Source: Deltaproteobacteria bacterium RBG_16_44_11 | GTDB lineage: Bacteria; Desulfobacterota; Syntrophia; Syntrophales; Smithellaceae | DNA length: 21,155 nt | Assembly (NCBI GenBank): GCA_001797845.1 | Contig: MGQN01000020.1 | Span: 53,191-74,345 of the forward strand | Reading direction: 5' to 3' | Shown: positions 7,841 to 13,921 of the stretch, piece after piece | How positions within the stretch are numbered: position 1 is the first letter of the stretch | How the letters are laid out: the number at the start of each line of letters is the position of its first letter | Notes under the pieces: model-generated | What the model was told of the DNA's origin: nothing | The model's input: only the letters and a program-made list of their open reading frames with translations | The model's database searches: none | Program-made: the position numbers and the translations under genes

Positions 7841-7858
7841 TGGCATTCCCATTGCTAA
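7841..7858 (+). promoter_or_regulatory. Sigma-54 (-24/-12) promoter of the second amtB-glnK operon
   Basis: TGGCATTCCCATTGCTAA has the RpoN signature, with GG (7842-7843) and GC (7854-7855) ten bases apart. It sits 56 bases before amtB, almost the same distance as in the first operon (58). An AT-rich AAATTAT-YY-AATATAATT block lies about 20 bases upstream in both and could be a DNA-bending site. Confidence 0.9.
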
Positions 7859-7910
7859 GTAAACTCCATTAAGAACAATTTAATACTAAATTTTTAAGGA
7901 GGATAGTGCG

Positions 7911-9143
7911 ATGAATAGTGGTGATACTGCGTGGGTTATTACGTCCACGGCACTGGTATTGTTGATGACAATACCGGGCTTGGCATTTTTTTATGGAGGA
8001 CTTGTTCGACGAAAGAACGTGCTTTCTATACTAATGCAATGTTTTATTATCATGTGTATAATAAGTCTCCAATGGGTGTTATTCGGTTATTCCCTGGCCT
8101 TTGGTCCTTCTTTCCACGGCATCATCGGCAATTTTGATTGGGCTGGCCTGAAAGGCGTCGGCGCCGCTCCCAACGCGGCTTATGCGGCGACCATTCCGCA
8201 TTCCGTTTTTATGATTTTTCAGTGCATGTTTGCCGTGATTACGCCGGCTTTGATTATCGGAGCTTTTGCCGAGCGGATGAAATTCTCCGCGTTTCTGATT
8301 TTCACTATCCTCTGGGCTACCTTTGTCTATAATCCAATTGCTCACTGGGTATGGGGTACGGGAGGCTGGTTACGCAATCTCGGTGTTTTGGACTTCGCAG
8401 GGGGAGTAGTTGTTCATACAAGTTCCGGTATATCCGCTCTTGTAATCGCTTTGCTCCTTGGCAAGAGGGAGGGATATAAAAGACAACCCTTCCGGCCTCA
8501 CAATCTGCCTTTCACTGTTTTGGGCGCCGCCCTGCTCTGGTTCGGATGGTTTGGCTTTAACGCCGGTTCCGCTCTGGCCGCAGACGGAATAGCCGCCAAT
8601 GCTTTTATAGCCACGCATGTCGCCGCAGCCGCGGCAGGATTAACCTGGGCTTTAGTTGAATGGAAGCAAAATGGCGCACCGACGATCCTCGGAGTATGCA
8701 CGGGCGCCGTCGCGGGGCTTGCCACTATCACGCCCGTCTGCGGTTTTGTAAACCCCATGAATGCCATCTTTATCGGCGCACTTGCCGCCGTATTTTGTTA
8801 TATCGCTATCGCGGTTATTAAAACCAAACTGGGCTACGACGACGCCTTAGACGCATTTGGTGTTCACGGTGTGGGAGGTATTTGGGGCACAATTGCCGTT
8901 GGTCTTTTCGCAGAAAAGGCGGTTAACGCCACCGGCGCAAACGGGCTTTTCTTCGGAGACACCTATCAATTGCTCGTGCAATTAATGATGGTGGTCGTGG
9001 TTTCGGCTTTTGTGGCAGTAATGACATGGATACTCTTTAAAGTTGTTGACGCGGCCATCGGTATGCGGGTGGAAGAAGAACAAGAATTTATCGGCCTCGA
9101 CTTAACACAGCAGAGTGAAGCTGCATATACAGTAATCGAATAG
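7911..9143 (+). CDS. amtB: Ammonium transporter AmtB (second copy)
   Basis: This is a second 410-residue ammonium channel with the same key residues: twin histidines H169 and H319, D161, the gate region HSVFMIFQCMFA and the helix ALLWFGWFGFNAGSALAADG. The C-terminal contact tail GLDLTQQSEAAYTVIE is identical to copy one. Differences are scattered through helices and loops; the loop after helix five, for example, reads KREGYKRQPFRP here and KRIGYNHKPIRP in copy one. TTAAGGAGG precedes the ATG. It has its own sigma-54 promoter, so the two transporters can respond separately even though they arose by tandem duplication. Confidence 0.96.
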   Translation: MNSGDTAWVITSTALVLLMTIPGLAFFYGGLVRRKNVLSILMQCFIIMCIISLQWVLFGYSLAFGPSFHGIIGNFDWAGLKGVGAAPNAAYAATIPHSVFMIFQCMFAVITPALIIGAFAERMKFSAFLIFTILWATFVYNPIAHWVWGTGGWLRNLGVLDFAGGVVVHTSSGISALVIALLLGKREGYKRQPFRPHNLPFTVLGAALLWFGWFGFNAGSALAADGIAANAFIATHVAAAAAGLTWALVEWKQNGAPTILGVCTGAVAGLATITPVCGFVNPMNAIFIGALAAVFCYIAIAVIKTKLGYDDALDAFGVHGVGGIWGTIAVGLFAEKAVNATGANGLFFGDTYQLLVQLMMVVVVSAFVAVMTWILFKVVDAAIGMRVEEEQEFIGLDLTQQSEAAYTVIE

Positions 9144-9147
9144 GAGG
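9142..9147 (+). promoter_or_regulatory. Ribosome site that decides the glnK start (second copy)
   Basis: As in copy one, AGGAGG is two bases from the first ATG (9150) and eight bases from the second (9156), favouring the second. Confidence 0.8.
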
Positions 9148-9155
9148 AGATGAAT

Positions 9156-9497
9156 ATGAAATTAATAATTGCCATTATCCAACCACATAAGCTGGAAGCT
9201 GTGAAAAAGGCTCTGGAGGATGTGGATGTAAATCTGATGACCGTCACCAATGTGCTCGGTCAGGGAAGGCAGAAAGGCTATACGGAAATATATCGTGGAG
9301 CGAAAGAAGCAGGCGGTTTGCTAAGTAAAGTAAGATTAGATATTGCTGTCAATGAAGGTTTCGTTGAACAGACGATTACGGCCATTAACAAAGGAGCCCG
9401 TACGGGAGACGTTGGTGACGGTAAAATCTTTATTGTTGATTTGCATGAATGCATCCGTATCAGCAGTGGAGAACGAGGCGGAAACGCTATCGGTTAG
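9156..9497 (+). CDS. glnK: PII signal protein GlnK (second copy), no uridylylation tyrosine
   Basis: This 113-residue PII protein differs from copy one at about ten positions, including H42Y beside the T-loop, N57S, D68G and P72Q. It keeps Y46, R47, K90 and R101, and shares Glu at 51 and Ser at 103. The loss of the uridylylation site therefore predates the duplication or was spread by gene conversion. PII trimers can mix, so both copies could form heterotrimers. The gene follows amtB with no gap beyond the ribosome site. Confidence 0.95.
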   Translation: MKLIIAIIQPHKLEAVKKALEDVDVNLMTVTNVLGQGRQKGYTEIYRGAKEAGGLLSKVRLDIAVNEGFVEQTITAINKGARTGDVGDGKIFIVDLHECIRISSGERGGNAIG

Positions 9498-9582
9498 AAA
9501 ACAACAGCGGGGAATGAAGAAAAGAGATTTCCTTATTCAATGAAGCTGTGACAGTCAAATTCGGTTTTAGCATATTTTTAAT

Positions 9583-9624
9583 ATTGCCGTTACCCGGCGC
9601 GATTCCAGCAGGGGTAACGGCGAT
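9583..9624 (+). terminator. Terminator-like hairpin after the second amtB-glnK operon
   Basis: ATTGCCGTTACCC (9583-9595) pairs with GGGTAACGGCGAT (9612-9624) around a 16-base GC-rich loop, followed by TTATTTTAT. The stem is almost the same sequence as after the first operon, so the 3' ends were duplicated with the genes. Confidence 0.75.
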
Positions 9625-9695
9625 TTATTTTATAAGACCAACACATGTTTATAATATTATTTACTTAGTCAAAAATTTGTTGTATTAACGCAAGG

Positions 9696-10076
9696 ATGAA
9701 AAAGATATTTATTTTCAATTTAATATTTATTTCTTTAACTTCATTTTGCTTTGCCGGTGAAGGCCAACAAACCAAAGTCATTAAGATGCAAGTCGGAGAT
9801 AATTTTAGTATAACCCTAAAAGCCAATTCAACAACCGGTTATCAATGGCAATTTGCTATACCGTTGGGCCAAAACATGCTTCAGTTAATTAATTCAGAAT
9901 ATATAGCGTATAAAACCAGACGTGTCGGCGCGGAAGGAAAACAGGTATGGACATTCAAAGCGCTCAAAGCCGGCGAAACGAATATCTCGTTTAAATATGT
10001 GCGCCAATGGGAGGAAAATGCTCCGCCGCAAAAAGAAGCATCCTTTGATATTGTCATAAAGCAGAAACTAAGATAA
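9696..10076 (+). CDS. Chagasin-like (family I42) cysteine-protease inhibitor
   Basis: This secreted protein of 126 residues is predicted to bind the active site of papain-like cysteine peptidases. A signal peptide (residues 1-20, ending CFA) precedes an immunoglobulin-like beta sandwich. All three inhibitory loops of the chagasin family are recognisable: N44-S-T-T-G-Y-Q-W51 (family NPTTGYxW), a G-A-E-G-x-x-x-W-x-F segment at about 78-87, and R103-Q-W105 (family RPW/F). The ribosome site is weak (AAGG directly before the ATG). Its 3' end overlaps the convergent membrane-protein gene by 23 bases. No partner protease is visible in the window, so the target may be host, prey or the cell's own. 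Confidence 0.85.
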   Translation: MKKIFIFNLIFISLTSFCFAGEGQQTKVIKMQVGDNFSITLKANSTTGYQWQFAIPLGQNMLQLINSEYIAYKTRRVGAEGKQVWTFKALKAGETNISFKYVRQWEENAPPQKEASFDIVIKQKLR

Positions 10077-10536
10077 ACGCAAGCACCCCGAATCCGAAAC
10101 CAAGAAAAAATAGGAGCATATTAATCAAAAACAGACGGGAAGGTTTCCACTTTCTGCTTTGAGGGAAAACAGAGTCAAATAAAAGACTCCACGAACCGGC
10201 AAAACAAAAAAGCATGACCAGGGCTGCAGGATATTTCACGGAAAAGAGGCTTGCCCCCCGCGCGGGTAAAAATAGCCCCAGAGAGATGTAAACGGAGTTG
10301 AACATTTTACGCCGATAAACCCAGAGCAAACATCCAGCCATAAAGGAAAGCATGACCGGGGGTATCCAATCACAAGCGGTAAATGCCCTGTAGCGCACTA
10401 TTTGCGACTCAAAGACTTTCACCGGCATTAAGGCCGCCGAAGTCAATATATAAAAGACTAAGGCCAGAGCAAGCCCTACCTGACAAATGGCTACGCCAAA
10501 AAGCTCTGATAATGATTTTTTACCTGTGGTCGCCAT
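10054..10536 (-). CDS. Small integral membrane protein, unknown function
   Basis: This 160-residue protein has four or five hydrophobic helices: about residues 12-34, 57-75, 103-125 and 137-160, with a weaker one near 82-92. Basic residues lie between them. I do not recognise a family. The reading frame overlaps the tail of the chagasin-like gene by 23 bases, tail to tail. The start codon has only a loose purine-rich ribosome site. The hydrophobic pattern makes it a more convincing gene than the frames opposite it. Confidence 0.6.
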   Translation of the reverse strand: MATTGKKSLSELFGVAICQVGLALALVFYILTSAALMPVKVFESQIVRYRAFTACDWIPPVMLSFMAGCLLWVYRRKMFNSVYISLGLFLPARGASLFSVKYPAALVMLFCFAGSWSLLFDSVFPQSRKWKPSRLFLINMLLFFLGFGFGVLAFILVSAL

Positions 10537-10757
10537 TTTCCAAACCCCAAAATTTCACAAAAACTGTCCCTTTCGTCTATTTACTATATTCTATGATTAG
10601 ACGGCTATTTTTTCAACCAACAAATCAATTGATGAAAAGACACTGGAAAATCTTTAATGACTTATTTACACATAACATCGCGGAGACTTCATCAGGTATG
10701 TTATTGTGTCACTTGTACCAAGTTTACTTAAGAATGCACTCACTGTAATTGTATGTT

Positions 10758-11654
10758 CTATCGCATTTCACGGCTCGTTCCTGTTTTTCCATATAATTTT
10801 ATGAAAACCAATATAACCGGCCAAATTTCGTTTTGAGAATTTTGGCTGGCCAAAAGCCGGGGGTGATTATAATCTTCGGTAAAGCCGTTTTTCTTCGAGG
10901 CTAGAATAAACTTTTTATTTTGGCTATTCAGAGCGCTGAACAATTCATAACAGCCGCCGGGAGGAGCAATTTTATCATTACCTCCGGCGATACAGAGCAC
11001 CGGTATCGTAATTTTTTTCATCGCCTCTAAATAATCAAATTTATCATATCCGCGCCACTTGCCCGTCCAATTCCACCGGCACCATTGCGGCATAAAGCCC
11101 ATGCGCTCATTTTCCGGACCTAAGCCAAAAAGAGGACCGGGCATTTGACCAAACAGACGCATGATAATTCTGACCAATATTATGCCGATTTTATGGAAAA
11201 ATGTTTTTCCTGCGCCTGTTGTTTGAGAACCAAGAACGACAAGAGCCTGGATTTCTTTTTGTCTGTCGTTATTCCTGGCCATGTACATCAATGGTAAAAA
11301 TCCGCCGCCGCTGTGAGCAACCCAAATACATTTTTTTTGTTTTGTTTCCGTTTGCACCGCTTTTATAACGGAGGGAACATCACAAAGCGCGTAATCTTCC
11401 GCGTCAGGAGTCAAATCCCCGAATTCGCTTCGGCCATGGCCGCTCCATTCATAAATCCAGCAATCAAACCCTTCCTTGTTCAGAAATTTCGCCAACTCCT
11501 GACAAATGGACGCGTTGGAAAAAGTGCCGTGCGTTATAATGACCGGAGGATAAATTGACGACCTAAGAGGAAATCTATATAGAGCAAGCTTGCTGTTTTT
11601 TTTACTATAAACAAAAGAAGGCTTAGGTAGAGAATTTTTTTTCATATAGGTCAT
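10758..11654 (-). CDS. Alpha/beta hydrolase
   Basis: This probable serine hydrolase of 298 residues has an alpha/beta fold. The oxyanion-region motif is THGTFSN. The nucleophile elbow is V-A-H-S115-G-G-G, with Ala in place of the first Gly of the common GxSxG. The acid is probably D227 (AGGNDKIAPP) and the base H264 (DYNHPRLL), giving a complete triad. A cap region (about 140-205, rich in Met, Phe and Trp) should shape the substrate pocket. There is no signal peptide. A second in-frame ATG three codons in (11645) is equally possible, as neither has a clear ribosome site. Candidates include esterase, lipase or lysophospholipase; the sequence does not decide among them. Confidence 0.85.
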   Translation of the reverse strand: MTYMKKNSLPKPSFVYSKKNSKLALYRFPLRSSIYPPVIITHGTFSNASICQELAKFLNKEGFDCWIYEWSGHGRSEFGDLTPDAEDYALCDVPSVIKAVQTETKQKKCIWVAHSGGGFLPLMYMARNNDRQKEIQALVVLGSQTTGAGKTFFHKIGIILVRIIMRLFGQMPGPLFGLGPENERMGFMPQWCRWNWTGKWRGYDKFDYLEAMKKITIPVLCIAGGNDKIAPPGGCYELFSALNSQNKKFILASKKNGFTEDYNHPRLLASQNSQNEIWPVILVFIKLYGKTGTSREMR

Positions 11655-11722
11655 AAGAATTATCGAAATATACTAAGGCGGTTCAAGCTATATATGTACC
11701 TGTCACTTTTATTTACGGCAGA

Positions 11723-12154
11723 TTACCTATAAATCATACAAGTAGCAGTGGCATGGGCGTACAGATTGCCCTCGTCATCTTTTAGCGTCCCTTCGGATAC
11801 CCCAATCTTTTTGGATATATTGATGACCCTTCCTTCCGCCACCAACTCTTTCTCCAGAGGAATAGCTTTCAACATCATAATATTCAAATCAAGGGTACCA
11901 TAGCCAACACCTGCTTCCAGCATAGTGTGTACCGCACATCCGGTCACGGAATCCAGCACCGTTGCCGCGAATCCGCCGTGAACTCCGCCAAGCGGATTGA
12001 TGTGCCGTTTATCCGCTTTAGCAGAAAATTTGATGTAGCCGCTGGCTACTTCAACTGGTTTCATCGGCACAATCTCCGCTATAGGCGCACGAGGAATGCG
12101 CCCTTCTAGCACACCTTTCATCAAATCTAAACCGCTTAATTTTTCCATATTCAT
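11723..12154 (-). CDS. PaaI-type hotdog thioesterase
   Basis: This 143-residue single hotdog-fold protein should hydrolyse acyl- or aryl-CoA thioesters in the cytoplasm. The hallmark N53-P-L-G-G-V-H-G-G61 loop at the start of the central helix is followed by D68 (AATVLDSVTG), the usual position of the catalytic acid in PaaI/YbgC-like members. The frame is open upstream to 12220, but an AGGA ribosome site six bases before the ATG at 12154, and a family-like N-terminus from there, favour the shorter form. The substrate is unknown. An acyl-CoA synthetase is encoded 3.4 kb away but in another unit. Confidence 0.85.
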   Translation of the reverse strand: MNMEKLSGLDLMKGVLEGRIPRAPIAEIVPMKPVEVASGYIKFSAKADKRHINPLGGVHGGFAATVLDSVTGCAVHTMLEAGVGYGTLDLNIMMLKAIPLEKELVAEGRVINISKKIGVSEGTLKDDEGNLYAHATATCMIYR

Positions 12155-12258
12155 TCGTTTTCCTAATTCCCGTATAACGTGCGAATCACCGGTAACCAGA
12201 AGGCAAAGGCTGCGATCCATCCCTGTACATGCGCTAGTTAGTACTCCCTAATCGATTA

Positions 12259-12768
12259 CTATCTTTTCCTCTCAGTGCGACGGTCAAGTGCAACTAGCAA
12301 TCGTCTCCCGGTATTTAACGCCCAGTCTGCTACATGAGGATCGACCTCTACACCATGCACTGCTGAATTCAGTAGACCCACCATATCCGCTAAGACGCTC
12401 CGTTCTTCATCGGTAAGCAACCCTCGCTCACCAAGCATATGAAGTAGCCGCCCCACTCCAGCACGGGAAATTTCCAAGTTGTTCAGTCGGGCAAGGTGTA
12501 CCAGTCGCTTTTTGATTGCGATTCGCAAACCCGCAAGGGCGAGTGCTGGATCTTCTTCTGCAACCAACTCAAATGAGAATTCCGGTGCCTGAGCTGATTG
12601 TGCCTCAGTAGCAAGAAGGCCAATATTCTCAGCACGTTTGGTAGTCTGTTTGAACTGCGCAAGTAGCGGCTTCACCCATTCAGGCGCTTTGGCGGATGAC
12701 CGTTTGTAGTAAAAATGAGCGATGATCCAAGAGATCACCGCTCCTGCTAATAGAAGCAAGTATTCCAT
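12259..12768 (-). CDS. Membrane-anchored helical protein, unknown function
   Basis: This 169-residue protein has one N-terminal membrane helix (residues 2-17) and then a soluble, mostly helical cytoplasmic domain. The C-terminal part (about 88-165) includes the stretch LLNSAVHGVEVDPHVADWALNTGRRLL. It is reminiscent of DUF4145/HEPN-like helical bundles, but the Rx4-6H catalytic pattern of active HEPN nucleases is missing. I do not recognise a family with confidence. The frame also opens at a TTG (12777). The gene looks more GC-rich and less AT-biased in codons than its flanks, which hints at acquisition. It lies alone, downstream of paired palindromes over its likely promoter. Confidence 0.6.
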   Translation of the reverse strand: MEYLLLLAGAVISWIIAHFYYKRSSAKAPEWVKPLLAQFKQTTKRAENIGLLATEAQSAQAPEFSFELVAEEDPALALAGLRIAIKKRLVHLARLNNLEISRAGVGRLLHMLGERGLLTDEERSVLADMVGLLNSAVHGVEVDPHVADWALNTGRRLLVALDRRTERKR

Positions 12769-12789
12769 GATGTTCAAACCATAATAATG

Positions 12790-12827
12790 ATTATACAGTC
12801 TGTATAAATCGGGAAGAACAGACTGTT
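12790..12827 (-). promoter_or_regulatory. Promoter with paired operator-like palindromes
   Basis: A perfect 17-base palindrome TTATACAG-T-CTGTATAA (12791-12807) and a second, AACAG-A-CTGTT (12817-12827), share the core ACAG-N-CTGT, with centres 23 bases apart. Read on the minus strand, a TATAAT -10 box (12790-12795) overlaps the first palindrome, and the weak -35 region (around 12813-12819) meets the second. This is the arrangement of a dimeric repressor covering a promoter, 22 bases or more ahead of the ATG at 12768. Confidence 0.6.
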
Positions 12828-12920
12828 AATTTCCATATAAGACTTTCCCGCGTCTTCCCATTTATTTATATATACATCAATAATATTAATATGTTAAGTA
12901 GCAATGAAGCCGTCTTGTTC

Positions 12921-13586
12921 TTATCTTTTCAACAGTTCCAGCCATTCTTTGATGTTTGCGGCTTTGGCTATTTCCCCGCGGTCGAGATAATATTTTTGCA
13001 GTTTTGTTAAGTAAGCCCACAGCGGCTTTCGCCAGCCGTTATCGGCGGAAGTATTAATGGCCAGCTGTAAAATATTTTCATTATAAGGCAAGTACTTTAC
13101 CCAGACACCGCAGGTAATCAAACGGGAGAGAGGATCATCAATAGATGAAATTTCCTGGAGGCCGTTTATTAAATCTTTATTCCGGGCTGGTTTTATAAGG
13201 CTTAAGTATTGAGTAGGAAGTAAATTATTTTCTACGGAAGAAAAGTTTCCTTTAAGAAAATTATAATAGGCAAAATTTGCGGCAACGGGTTGGAGTTTGT
13301 TAATCCGTATAAATTCAGTGGCATCAAAATCTTCCAGTACGGCTGTATGCAAGGCGTATTTGGTTAAGTAAGCTTTGGCCAAAAGATTTAATTTGTTGCT
13401 GGAGGCGATGGCATTTTTAGCTCTGTTAAAATGAGTATCTGCGGGGCCTTCTTTTCCGGTCAAAAAACTTTTTTTATAACTTTCGAGCTGGAGGGAAATC
13501 GTATCTTTCGATTCGGGAATTTGGCCGGAACGCGCCCCGCAGGCATAAATAAAAATGAGCAAACTTGTAAAGAGAATTTTCCTCAT
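12921..13586 (-). CDS. Predicted lipoprotein, helical-repeat type, unknown function
   Basis: This 221-residue protein has a lipoprotein-type signal: a basic start, a hydrophobic core and a lipobox-like I-Y-A-C16-G, so it is probably anchored in the envelope by C16. The mature part consists of amphipathic helices with the spacing of tetratricopeptide-like repeats (for example LLAKAYLTKYALHTAV and KYYLDRGEIAKAANIKEWLELL). That suggests a protein-interaction scaffold. I do not recognise a family. A GGAG ribosome site lies 11 bases before the ATG. No neighbour hints at its partner. Confidence 0.7.
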   Translation of the reverse strand: MRKILFTSLLIFIYACGARSGQIPESKDTISLQLESYKKSFLTGKEGPADTHFNRAKNAIASSNKLNLLAKAYLTKYALHTAVLEDFDATEFIRINKLQPVAANFAYYNFLKGNFSSVENNLLPTQYLSLIKPARNKDLINGLQEISSIDDPLSRLITCGVWVKYLPYNENILQLAINTSADNGWRKPLWAYLTKLQKYYLDRGEIAKAANIKEWLELLKR

Positions 13587-13837
13587 GGTACTTTAATCTC
13601 CGGATCTTTCTTTTGGAAATAATGACGTCAATATTTTTGGCCACATCATCCAATGTTTTTCACCGCGTCATCAATATCCTCACGCAGGGCGCCCAAATTC
13701 TTCATGCCGTCGGATGTTTCTTTACTTATCTTAATGTCCTATGTTTTCTAAAAAAATCATAAGTCCATTTCACCAATAAGTTGGCGTATAATAGCACAGG
13801 ACCATTAGGACTTCAAACCGGTAGATGCCAATTTTCA

Positions 13838-13865
13838 TTGACAAATATAAACCAATCGTTATATT
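13838..13865 (+). promoter_or_regulatory. Sigma-70-type promoter of htrA
   Basis: TTGACA (13838-13843) and TATATT (13860-13865) are separated by 16 bases, with the start codon 57 bases downstream. The -35 is perfect and the -10 is close to consensus, so it looks like a housekeeping promoter rather than an envelope-stress (RpoE) one. Confidence 0.65.
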
Positions 13866-13911
13866 GAACCCCGTCATCACAAAAATATGCCCGATAAGGT
13901 TTTAAAATAGT

Positions 13912-13916
13912 GGAGG
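13912..13916 (+). promoter_or_regulatory. Ribosome site that decides the htrA start
   Basis: GGAGG lies five bases before the ATG at 13922 and overlaps the codons after the competing GTG at 13910. That rules the GTG out as the translation start. Confidence 0.8.
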
Positions 13917-13921
13917 ATTAT

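Larger units (their letters stand above)
13587..13921. other. Intergenic region between the divergent lipoprotein and htrA genes
   Basis: This 335-base stretch holds the upstream regions of two divergent genes. On the minus strand, 13646-13705 encodes a 19-residue peptide (MKNLGALREDIDDAVKNIG). A one-base frame change would extend it as DDVAKNIDVIISKRK with the same amphipathic pattern. There is no ribosome site. It could be a broken small gene or chance. Otherwise only the htrA promoter is recognisable. Confidence 0.35.

Noticed and set aside
10383..10748. 121-codon plus-strand frame across the gap before the hydrolase
   Set aside because: Mostly antisense to the membrane protein, no ribosome site, low-complexity composition. 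I see nothing convincing in 10537-10757.
12155..12220. 22-codon N-terminal extension of the thioesterase
   Set aside because: The ribosome site AGGA and family-like start are at 12154; the extension has no conserved features.
12168..12245. attC-like (integron) site downstream of the 169-aa gene: TAAC..GCGCAT and ATTCGC..GTTA pair at the ends, about 72 bases
   Set aside because: The core sites do not fit RYYYAAC/GTTRRRY, the internal part is not palindromic, and there is no second site or integrase. Probably chance.
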